Shown piece after piece: positions 22,536-34,100 of a DNA stretch of 64,000 bases (within the stretch, counting starts at the first letter, position 1; each line of letters starts with the position of its first letter). A program made the translations under genes and the position numbers. The notes under the pieces are model-generated. The model was not told the DNA's origin. It saw nothing but the letters and a program-made list of their open reading frames with translations, and did not search any database. This DNA comes from Anisodus tanguticus (Eukaryota > Streptophyta > Magnoliopsida > Solanales > Solanaceae). The stretch spans positions 16,339,001 through 16,403,000 of the forward strand of contig CM067552.1 in the NCBI GenBank assembly GCA_034509755.1. The letters are read 5' to 3'.

Positions 22536-23690
22536 AGGCAAGGCTCAAGCAAACGTCGTCAAGGACACGCTCCTGGATGACATGATCGAGGAATTCTCTG
22601 CAGTGGTGCTAGAAGCCAACTTGGTGGAGAATCCGATGCAGTGGTGGGTGGACACAGGTGCTACTAGGCACATCTGTTCCAACAAAGATGCCTTCTCCAC
22701 GTACACACCAGTCGCTGACAAGAAGTTGTTCATGGGCAACAACGCTTCTTCCGACGTGATGGGGGTTGGAAAGGTGGTCCTGAAGATGACTTCCGGCAAG
22801 GAACTTACTCTGAAGGAAGTGATGTACGTCCCAGAGATTAGAAGAAATTTAATTTCTGAACCTTTATTGGTTAATGCTGGTTTTAGGCTAGTATTTGAAT
22901 CCAATAAGTTTGTACTCACTAAAAATGGCACATTTGTAGGGAGGGGCTTCGTCTGTGAAGGCCTCTTCAAAGTGAATGCCATGTCTGTATTGCGTCAAGG
23001 AAATAAAGTTGAGTCTTCTTCTTATTTGCTTGAGTCTTCTAATTTATGGCATCATAGATTAGGACACGTAAACTACAAGTCTATTCAAAGGCTGGTAAAG
23101 ATGGAGTTGTTGCCTTCTATCGACATAAACCCTCAACATAAGTGTGAAGTGTGCGTAGAGGCAAAACTCACCAAGCTTCCTTTTCGATCCGTCGAAAGGA
23201 ATACCGCTCCTCTAGAACTTATTCACACGATATATGTGATTTGAAGTTTGCACAAACTAGAGGGGGGAACAAGTACTTTGTGACATTTATAGATGATAGC
23301 ACAATGTATTGTTACCTTTACTTGTTGAAAAGTAAGGATGAAGCCTTTGAAGCGTTCCGACGTTACAAAGCAGAAGATGAGAATCAACTTAGCCTACGGA
23401 TTAAATCCATTCGTAGCGATAGAGGGGAGAATATGTAGCGCCTTTTGAGGAATACTGTGCCCAAGAAGGCATTATTCATCAAACGACGGCTCCATACTCA
23501 CCTCAATCAAACGGTGTGGCGGAACGTAAAAACCGCACATTAAAGGAAATGATGAATGCCTTGCTTATCAATTCCGATCTTCCCCAGAATATGTGGGGAG
23601 AAGCCGTCCTTACCGCTAATACGATTCTTAACAGAGTCCCACATAAGGGTAAGGACAAAACTCCATATGAATCATAGAAGGGAAAGAAAC
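22489..23690 (+). pseudogene. Copia protease and integrase region
   Basis: The aspartic protease motif WWVDTGATRHICSNKDAF begins near 22641 (catalytic Asp in DTGA). The integrase zinc-binding domain follows: LWHHRLGHVNYKSIQ near 23044 and CEVCVEAKLTKLPF near 23143. Past a stop at 23242-23244, the catalytic core continues in another frame (KYFVTFIDDSTMYCYLY near 23270, SIRSDRGENM near 23408, then SPQSNGVAERKN-type sequence near 23500). At least three interruptions separate the parts. Confidence 0.85.
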
Positions 23691-23710
23691 CCACCTACAA
23701 ATATTTTAAG

Positions 23711-25694
23711 GTGTGGGGTTGTCTGGCAAAGGTTGAAGTACCAAAGCCAAAGCAGGTCAAGATTGGGCCTAAGACTGTAGATTGCATATTCATCGGATAT
23801 GCAAATAACAGTAGTGCTTATCGCTTCTTAGTGCATAAGTCAGATATTCCAGATATCCACCAGGGTACAATAATGGAATCAATGAATGCTCTATTCTTTG
23901 AAAGTACCTTTCCTAGAAAGGAAAAAGACATAACCTCTCTCAAACGAAGTTATGCACAAAGCTCTCAAGAACCGGAGTCCTTGATCGCCCGGATCCGAAT
24001 GGTTCGATCTAGCGAATCTCGAGGTGGTCGAACATCCGAATCTAGTGTTCCGCATTCTCGAGCTTGGAGACTCCGAGATGGATCTAAGGCGAAGTAAAAG
24101 GGCTAGGAAGGATAAATCCTTCGGTCCTGACTTTGTAGCTTATATGGTTAATGACGAACCAAGGACAATTGCTCAGGCGTTGTCAACTCCAGAAGCACCG
24201 CTCTGGAAAGAAGCTATTGAGAGTGAAATAGGCTCCATTCTGCATAACCATACGTGGGAGTTGGTTGATCTTCCTCCGGGAAATAAACAGTTGGGGTGTA
24301 AGTGGATACTCAAATGAAAATACAAAGCAGATGGGTCTATAGACAAGTACAAAGCTAGGTTGGTAGTCAAGGGCTATCGGCAGACAGAAGACTTTGACTA
24401 CTTTGATACCTACTCCCCGGTATCCCGGATGACATCCATACGGGTATTTATTGCGATCGCAGCTTTGCGTGACCTTGAGATACACCAGATGGATGTTAAG
24501 ACAGCCTTCCTAAACGGTGATTTGGAAGAAGAAATTTATATGGACCAACCCGAGGGGTATGTGGTTCAAGGGCAAGAGAAGAAAGTCTGTCGACTTGTCA
24601 AATCTCTGTACGGGCTGAAACAAGCCCCGAAGCAATGGCATGAAAAATTTGATAGTACTCTACTATCGAAGGGTTTTGCCATTAATGAGTGTGATAAATG
24701 TGTCTACACGAAAGGTAACTCTGACTCGTTTGTTATGATATGCCTGTATGTAGATGACATGTTAATCACAGGAAGCAGTCCTAGGGTAATCCTAGAGACT
24801 AAGAACATGTTGAAACAATGCTTCGACATGAAAGATATGGGTATCGCAAATGTCATCCTAGGGATTAAAATCTCTAAGACGTCCGACGGACCGGTCTTAT
24901 CTCGGCTCACTACATCGAGGATGTTTTGAGAAAGTTCAAGATGTTAGACAGCTTCTCGATAGCGTCACCAATGGATACAAATCAAAAGCTTGATAAAAAT
25001 CTTGGTGCACCCGTATACCAGGAGCGATATGCACAGTGATCGTAGTTTGATGTATGTCACAAACCGCACCCGACCCGATATTGCTTATGCAATCAATAAG
25101 TTGGCTAGGTTCACCCGTAATCCAAGTGATAATCACTGGAAGGCGTTGAATCGGGTATTACAATACCCGAAATACATGTTAAATTTCGGGTTGCACTATT
25201 CGAGATATCCACCGTACTAGAGGGGTACAAAGATGCAACCGGATATCCGATATAGAGAACACCAAGTCCACCAAAGGGTATATATTTACAATTGGTGGTG
25301 GGGGCCGTGTCTTGGAAATCCTCTAAGCAAACTTGCATCGCCCGATCCACGATGGAATCGGAGTTTATCGCTTTAGACAAAGCAGGGAGAAGAAGCCGAG
25401 TGGCTTCATGACTTCTTAGAGGATGTTCCGTGTTGGAACAAACCCGTACCTTCGGTAATGATCCACCGCGACGGTCGGTCGGCTCTAGGAAGGGCACGGA
25501 ATGCTATGTACAACGGCAAGTCTCGTCATATTCGACGGAGGCATAAGACCGTTAGGCAACTGATCACCACGGGTATAATATCCATTGATTACATTAAGTC
25601 AAAGGATAATATAGCGTACCTATTGACAAAGGGCTTACCCAAAGATCAGATGGCTTGCCTGTCTAGGGGAATGGGCTTAAAACCTAAAATATAA
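23711..25694 (+). pseudogene. Copia reverse transcriptase and RNase H region
   Basis: Frames at 23711-24097, 24024-24317, 24360-24929, 24990-25220 and 25458-25694 form one Copia pol C-terminus. Signs are WELVDLPPGNKQLGCKWILK, a stop at 24315, then LEIHQMDVKTAFLNGDLEEE, LVKSLYGLKQAPKQWHEKFD, and the catalytic box ICLYVDDMLITG near 24741. RNase H is recognisable as TRPDIAYAINKLARF and, at the end, IDYIKSKDNIAYLLTKGL. Five or more stops or frameshifts. Confidence 0.88.
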
Positions 25695-26330
25695 GGACCA
25701 ATACAGTGGTAACCCAACCTTACGAACTGGAGATCCCGATAATTTGGTTCAATGGGAAAACGAAGTTGTAAAGGTTCAGTTGATCGCTTCAGTGGAAGTA
25801 TGAGCACTTCGGATAGTGATTTCTGAAAATAAACACCAAATCCAAAGTCGTTCCCGCGATAGACGTTAAGTGCTATCTGCAGTATGGGTAAAGGTTAAGT
25901 TTTCAAAACCTGTAATGATCCTCAACATTTGAGGTTAGGTTCTTGGGAAACTTTTAATGGTTCCTAACACTTGTGAAGTGGGGTATAGTAGGATACCTTG
26001 TAGGAGACCACCTATTTAAATGCGAGGACGGGCCGCCTCAAAATGAACACGCTTAAGAATCCAAGACGTTGTCCATGGCCAAAACGGATAAAACATTACG
26101 AAGAAGAGAGTAAGGGAATTTGTTGTGTTGGTACCATTGACTTGGCTTACAATAAACACTGACGGTTCAAGACATCACGTTCACCGCGCAGTAAGTAAGT
26201 CCGATGGTATTCAACTATGGAAGGTTCAAAGCTGAAGCTACCTCTCCTTATGCAACATCGGTCCGCTGAAATATTGCTGGAAATGAAAAGACACCATGTG
26301 AGTGCGCCAAAATCTATTTCAAGAGGGGAT

Positions 26331-27538
26331 TGTTGGAAATTGGCCTTTGGCGGGAGTTGCGACCGACCAACTTTAACGGCTTAAACACTAGTGTTACGTA
26401 TGTTGGAGAATCCGGTTCTTCACACATGCATGATCTACTAAGTACGTAGATAACCGTAGGGCCAAGAATCGTCAAATTTCATTGAGAAATGAAAGAGATA
26501 TTGGTTCACGAAGTAAGGTGTTTGAAGCATGAAAAAGTGTGGTGTGTGATCAATTCTCCCTCATCGGTAGAGGAAGAAAGAATTGTTGTGTATATAAGAC
26601 TCGAAATTGGTTTGGAGTTTGGGACCCCAAGGGGTATCCCATGTGTTTAAAGGAGGGAGGACCTAGATGTGCTTCGGTTCGAGGAAGGACCACACGCGCG
26701 CCGCCGCCGCCCGCCCGTCCGATTCCGGGTTCCGGGTTCTCGGGTTCTCGGGTTCTCGGGTCGTGGGCTGTGGGCCTTCTGATATTATCTTTTTTGGGCC
26801 AGAAAACTTTGCCGTAAGTACGCTTTGATCCCGAAGTTTCGTATGTACAGTTTGGACCGAGAATTCTTTCGGATGTACAATTTGGTCCCCGAAGTTTCAA
26901 GATGTACGCTTTGGTCCCCGAAGTTTCCGAAGTCGAATTTGGACGGTCAAAGCGAAACGCCACAACACTCAATTCACCATTTATTTTGGCCGAATTACTC
27001 CTCCTATAATGGTCAATCCGTTGGTGTTCTTCACCATTTATTTTGGTGACATTACTACCTCCATAATGGCCATTACTTGGCCGAATGGCACTTATGGAAG
27101 CAGCTTTGCTGCTCCTCCCTCGCCTATATAAACACCCCTTACACCATTGTTGAGGCACACTTGATATACACGAAAATACACAAAGCAGAAAATAGTTTTC
27201 TTCATACAACTTCCAAGCATCATTTCGTTACTCAATATTCTTCACGGTAGCTCTTGAGTTTCCTTTGCTCAATTGTTCCATTGTTGTTTTATCTTGGGAG
27301 ACGAATTGTCCGGGACGTATAAAGGATACATACGGGGCAATATTGTCTTAAGGACAGAGTGTCACACTCGACTCAACAAAAATTAAAGCAATTTCCGATC
27401 TTCTTGTTCAACAAATATTGTAATTTCAGTTTTGTTGTTATATTCTAATTTTCAGTTTTTCTAGTTGAATTGTAATTCAATCCTTACATAAGCAGTTACT
27501 TGTAATTTCCGTTTCCTGCAAATCCTTGTAAACCAACA
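26331..27538 (+). repeat. 3' LTR of the Copia element at 20356-27538
   Basis: 1208 bp, preceded by a polypurine tract and followed by the GATTT duplication. Compared with the 5' LTR it carries extra copies of a GATGTAC..TTTGGTCCCCGAAGTTTC unit at about 26820-26930 and extra GGTTCTCG repeats near 26735-26760. The TATA box CCTATATAAACACC recurs near 27122. Confidence 0.95.
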
Positions 27539-27543
27539 GATTT

Positions 27544-28194
27544 TCCTTTCATATGGGTTGGTCTTTAATTTTTGTCTCTCAATTTGTTGTCTTTAATTTT
27601 TGTCCCTACTTCTCATTGTAAATTTTAACCATTTTGCAACCCCTATAAAGTAATGCAAGGATACTGCTGGTCAGTTTTCAAATAGGCATAACAAAACGCG
27701 TTACCATCCCATAGCATACAAAGTCTGCTCGCTCGAAAATCTCCTCCATATGTGACTGACGATTGTTTCTCTGCCCCTGGCAACATCATATATTATAAAT
27801 GTAATAGGCAAAATGCATATAAAAATACAACTAATAAGTATATGCTGATTGAGCGATATGAACTAAATGCAATGCTTTTTTTCTTGCACTCTATAGATTG
27901 CTAAGGCATGTCAATTTTGTTTATCTGTTCACATACTACTAGGAAAGCTAATAACCACATAGCCACAGCAAAGAAATGGTTTCAGGATCTGGAAGTGCAT
28001 CAAATATGAAAAGATTTACATACAATCAAAATCTAAGATGCAACTAATTTGTACATGATGTCCTTCCCTACTTTATCTAGCTCCCATTTGCTACTATCAG
28101 GTATAGGTATAGCTGCAACCATCTATACAATTTAGACTACCCAAATGAGCTTTGAGCAAAAGGCCACTAATGGAAAAGGCCCTACCGATCCTCC
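27544..28194 (-). other. 3' flank of the GT-1-like gene
   Basis: About 650 bp between the Copia target duplication and the GT-1 stop codon. It should contain the 3' UTR and poly(A) signals of the gene, read on the minus strand. I see no further gene or repeat. Confidence 0.4.
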
Positions 28195-31100
28195 TTAGTT
28201 GACACCACGATAGACGGCACCAGGGCAAAGCTCATCTATACTATCAACATTCGGAAACCCATTATACTCTCTTAAGCATGTCCAGCCTCTGTGTGATAAG
28301 AAGCCACGAAAATCATCCTCGGAGTAAAAGGTTTTATCCTCTGTATGAACAGACAAGTGATCTGCCTCATCATACATGCAGATCTTTATTGTCAGGCCTG
28401 CGAGCAGGGATCAGGTTAATTTCTCAGTTTCTTCTTCTGAATGGAATGAAAACGGGTTTCAGTTATTGGATAACAGAACCGAATCCATTAAAGCAAGATA
28501 GTTCTGCCAAAGATTAACTTTCCTGACATACCACTGTCAATAATGCTCAAATATGGCCAATGCATTATGATGAAGTCACCTTAATTTTCTATTCACATGG
28601 GTGGTTTACGACCGACCTGGGAATTAATATGGTGTTACAAAGCTCCAATGAAGGTGGTGTTTACTGTGGGATGCATTTTGACATCAGACAATTTAAGGAG
28701 AAGATGCAGTATCGTAAGCAGTATTTTGCAGAAATCATGGAGTGGACATTGTAGCTTCATTTCAGAGTTATGGGCAGACAGCTGGCAGACAAACAAGATG
28801 GACCATAAAAGAAGAAGGTTATGGAGGAGAGCCCCTTTTGAGTATTTTGGTGTGAGAGAGAAGAATATCTGAAGAAGCGACAGTCATCATTGTTTGTTAG
28901 AGTACTCTTTTTTCTACGTGGTACATTTGGTATTAACAGGAAATACTGACTTGTATAAATGATAAGGTATTACTTGTACTGGAAGACCCAACAGTACACC
29001 AACCCGGTTTACTATCAACGAATTTTTTTTTGGTAAGGTAAAGTTTTATTAACGACAATTTTTTTTATTACAAGCCCCTTGTCCCCTTTTGGTTTCTTTT
29101 CCTTTTTGGCCTAATTTTGGGAGATATTAACAGATGTAAGACAGGAGCCATCTGATCACATCCAGTTCCCGCTTTACAATATGAATCTGATTTTTTTTTT
29201 TTGAGATTGGACAATATGAATCTGGTTACAAGTCAATCTCAAGTCCATGGAGTGCTTCAAGAGGTCAAGGATCAAGTACGAATTCAGTCACAAGTGCAGA
29301 TTTCTGGGCATTGCAGATTAGAATCGCGACCGCGAAGGAGCAGCTACAGGCGAAGGTCTGCGATCACAGAGACATGAGCACAATTGCAGAAGATAGCAAG
29401 AACCTACTGTGGTACAAAGGCCGCGTTCGCGGTAGAGTCCCATCCAGCCAAAGACCGCGATATGGAACATGAAGCGCCTTTGCGGAGAGGAATATTCAGC
29501 TCAGGAGCACAATCACGAGCCCCTAGCCGCAATCGCAGAGGAGGCGCCCAACTACCAGATTTGCAATTCAGACCTAAGGCCCATCTGGCCATTTATGTAA
29601 TTAGTTTAGTGTTACTATAAATAGTAAGACTTAGGGTTTATTTGCTTTTGGATGATTAAAGGTTTTACTCCTTTTGGTGACTGTTTAGGAATTTTCCTAT
29701 ATATGTCTTTAGGAATCTCCCTTGAACTTCCTTGAATCAATTCTATGTTAATTGTTAGAATTATCTTTTTAGTCCTTATAATTTCTTGTTATAATGTTAT
29801 TTCTTTCTCCCTATCTTGTTCTTAATTTCTTGTTACAATTTCTTGCTTCCGTGTATTTGATTGTGATCATGCAATTGCATTCTGCTGATTGCAGATGGGA
29901 TTGTTTAAAAGGGAATTTTTCCAGGCAGGACAAAGGGACATTAGAAATAGTGTCTAGATAAAAGAATCTGATACTGTCAAATTGATGAACCAACTGGGAA
30001 TAGAGATGGGACAGGGCAGGCTTAGGGAAAGGTTCCTTGCCTTTTTATCATCCCCGAGTACTTTGTTGTGGATATCAACACAACTACCGAAGCTTCCAGG
30101 CGCACGTCACAGTGCTAGTTATAATTTTATTGTTGCATGACATTACCTTCATCGACATGCAAGATGTAGTTTCCCAGTGGCATATCCCTGTCAAGTGTTC
30201 TGACAATATTATCTTCATCCTCCAACCAAAATGCACGCTTTGTCCTTAACCGAAAAGCAGATTTAATAGCTTCCTTGATGGCATCTGCAGTGCCGTCAAT
30301 ACCAATTCTATTTGTGTAATCTCCCCACTTGACTGAGATAACTCGGCCCTCATATGACTGACCTGGCTCACCTGCAAATGCAAAGAATAGTTAGAAGAAA
30401 ACAGAAATCTAAGCGAGTTGACACTGTAACTCTAAAAGTAATTTTTGTCAGTAACCTCAAAAGGGTAATCCTTGTTCCAATAAAAATTAATTGACAAAGC
30501 CATAATGCATCTAAACAAAAGCCAGAGACCGCCATTTGAACAAAAGCCAGATAATAGCCCTAATGCATCTAAACAACAGCCAGAGACCGCCATTTGAACG
30601 AAATCAGATAATAATGGAATATAGACAGCATAAAAGTATTGGTTACTGGGTTTCTTAAAGAGTTTTAGGGGGATGTTCTTAGAATAGTCTTCTCAGTGAG
30701 TTCTACACTTCTGCAATTGAAGAGTCAAGGCAGGAAGCACTAGTCTGAATGACCAGACAAAGAAAAATATGCAAAATTAGTTTATTTCAGCTCTAATCTA
30801 TTGTGAAAATTCTTCAAATTCCATTTGTTTTCCTTCTTTGGGATTTTTTCCTCTAAAGCAAAATCACGGGGATGTTTCCACACTAAATTGTAACACAGAC
30901 TAACCGGTTCCAGGTGTCTCTCTCCAATTCCAAGGGGAAACTCCACTCGCGGTGACTGCATCTGCTGCTGTTATGGCAAGAGGATGGCCATCATGCTCCA
31001 GACGCCGTTCTAAATTAAGAGTTGGCCTCTCATTCTCTGTACATCAAAATTTAAAAAGTATATTCCACTGGACATTGTAACTTGCAATTCAACAATAAAA

Positions 31101-34100
31101 AATTAGCATGAAAAAAGTATGTGCAATTAATACTGCACATCGTTCAGAAACACAGAATATTTCAGGAAAATATAGCTGCAATCATCTTAGCATAATTTAG
31201 TTTGCATTCCTTTAAAAACCAAACTGGAAACTTGCAGTTAAGGATTCTGAGCTCATGATTAAGTTGGAAAAAATTCATTGTTCTACCTCCTTGCATCAGA
31301 TGGGAGACTCGTATTTAAGTTGAAATGGATTTCTTTTAAATAGATCCCATTCTAATCGGCATTGATAGGTTTAGTTAGGTTTTTTGCTCATGGCTAAGAA
31401 TCCGAAGGCAGTCTTCTTTGATTAGTAACTTTCGTCTAGCTTACATCTAAATCTATGGATTACAGATTGACCTAACGTAAGCGAAACTTTTGTGAGGGGA
31501 AGTAATGGAGGACATATATTAGAACATAATGGAAGAAACGAACTTCAATAATAGAAGATGACAGGTCTTGTTGACTCCGAGAGATGGCTACTTACACGAT
31601 TTCATATGATACGTGTTTAAGGGAAACAAAGGGGTCTTCAAGGTGAAGTATGATTCAACTTTTTAAGCATTCTAGGAACAAACGCCACAGTAACTTGTTG
31701 CTTTAAGATGATCATGCATGATAAAAGGGGGAACGAATGATGCACATATGCAAAAGATTGACATGTCGCCTGGTGATCCACTTCCAAATCCGTGGATTAC
31801 AAATTAGCTTAAGGTTACTGGACCCTATGGTATTGCCAAGCTCATCTCAGCTTGTTCCTTATTACTCCCCACAATCTCGTCGGATTGTGGTTCCTTCCTA
31901 GCCTACATCTCCTACCAGTGATACATAACCCAATTCAAATTCCAACTGATCCAAATCACCTATATATCTTATACACATCCCATACAATTAGGTAAAATGA
32001 CTTATTTTACCTATCTTGCTTCCAAATCCATTTCTGCTAAAGTTACTCTTATTTCTGACCTACATGTTTTGCAAGGCAAATATATACTTATTGCAACAAC
32101 CCAACCCTCTTTTTACGTATTTACGTGTCAATACATGATTTGAAGCTTCACATAATGTAAATTATCTTTTTGGACTTGTTGGCATGCTCGAGTTGGACTT
32201 GAGGGACATGTGGTTTTTTCATCACCATTCGAACCGTGTTTGAAATAGCAATTTTTTTGGTACTGGTGCCTTCCTAGCAATCGCGAGGGCACTAGTCACG
32301 AACGCGAAGCACGGGGGAGGGGGGTTGCATAGCGAACACGAGCTAAGGGGTTGCGACCGCGAAGAGTAGCTTGTCAAACCCTAGTCAAGTCTCATTTTCG
32401 ACCACAAAACTAGGGGTCGTGATCGCGTAGGCATATTGGCAGAGCTTCGAGAATGGGAAAATAGGGCTCGCGACTACGTAGAAGGAACTGAAGCTTATAA
32501 AAGTTGAGTTCCAATAGGCTAAGTCTGGTCTAGTATGAGAGAGATAAATGAGTCTTCTAATCAACCTCTGATATCTCTCCTTATCAACTGATCCTCCAAC
32601 CCCAGTTCGTATCTTGTGATTGCTTTCAACAGGCAATTCTGCTGGCTTGCAACCTCTCATCCCAATTTTTTCAACAGATTTAGAATATACTTCCTTTGAG
32701 AAATAAAAATTCCTTTTTGGTCTAGTAACCTCAATCTCCAATACCGCGGCTTTCCTATATCTTTGATCTCAAATTCTTGCGCTAACACTTTTTTCTATCA
32801 GGTCATCGTCTCTTTGTCATCTCATGTCATTACGATGTCATCAACATAAACGATGAGAAGAGTGAGTTTACCCTTTTGATATCTTATAAAGAGGGTGTGA
32901 TTGATATTGCTTTGCTGCTAAACAAAAGAGATCATCGCTTTGGAGTATATATAGAACCAAGCTCGAGGGGAATGCTTCAGTCCGCACAAGGCTTTCTTCA
33001 ATCTACACACGCTTTCCTAACTTTGTTCAATATCAAATCCAAGACAAATCTCTATATACACCTTTTATAGTCCCCGTAAAGAAATGCATTTTTCACATCC
33101 AATTGTCGTAAGATCTACTCAAGATTAGTTGCAGAGGACAAAATGTAAAGAAATGAATATTGGGCCTAACTCAATCCCAAAAGCTAGCTCAAGATGGAAG
33201 TATTGTCCAATCTATATTAAAGAGACCACCCATCCTTATATTGTAGATGTAGGACTCTTTTACAGTCCCTCTCCCTCATGCCCAAAGATGAACATTTGGA
33301 GCGTAGACAATTTAATACGGGGGCCTAATATTGAGAAACAGAATTGGGGTGGGTCCTGCTCTGATACCATTTGGGTCTCACTCAACCCCAAAAGCTAGCT
33401 CAAAATGTGAGGATTGCCAAGCCATATTAAAGAGACCACTCATCCCCTTTTATGGCCGATGTGGGACCCTTTTACACAAGAATTCTAATAGTGATCCTCT
33501 TTGCAACTTAGGGCAAACATCCCCCGATAATCAACTCCATAAATTTGAATGAATCCCTTAGCTACTAATCTTACTTTGAATCTTTCACTCAAGCTATCAT
33601 CTTTATGTTTCACACTGAGGATCCATTTGCAACCAACCAATTACTTGTTTGGTGGTGAAGTTACAAGTTTCCAAGTCTCATTTTTTGACAGGGCCTTCAT
33701 TTATTCAATCATAGCTTGGTTTCATTTAGGATCTGCAAAAGCTTCCTCCTAGGGAATAGACATAGAAGAAATAGACAAGGGAAAGGCTCTATAGTTGGAA
33801 GACTGGGAATTATAGGAGACAAAATTAGATAATGGATGTTTGATACAAGATCTGACTCCTTTTATACGAGCAATAAGAAAATCGAACTCATTAGAAAATG
33901 CAGATAATTCACCAATAGAAAATGATTCAACTTCAGCGGATTGCATAATGGCTCCCTCTGCTCTATTTCTCGAGTAGGTTATCAAATCAAGTCTATCCAA
34001 ATGCCCAACAATCTCCCCCTAAATTCTTTCTCCAACTTCACTTTTCCCTGTAGTAGTGGTTTTAATAGAGGAACAAGGAAAAATTCTCTTCCTCCTTATT

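Larger units (their letters stand above)
20356..27538 (+). mobile_element. Complete but degenerate Ty1/Copia retrotransposon
   Basis: A full-length Copia element of 7.18 kb with LTRs at 20356-21488 and 26331-27538. It has a perfect 5-bp target duplication GATTT at 20351-20355 and 27539-27543. LTRs start TGTTGG and end CCAACA. The polypurine tract AAGAGGGGA is at 26321-26329. Domain order is gag, protease, integrase, RT, RNase H, as in Copia. It sits between the 3' end of the GT-1 gene and the upstream region of NUP54. Multiple stops and frameshifts make it non-autonomous. Confidence 0.95.

Noticed and set aside
28560..28872. Possible small gene (two overlapping plus-strand frames)
   Set aside because: Lies within GT-1 intron 4; no conserved motif and no start context; probably repeat-derived.
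29384..29620. 78-codon plus-strand ORF
   Set aside because: In GC-rich repeat sequence inside GT-1 intron 4; no similarity recognised.
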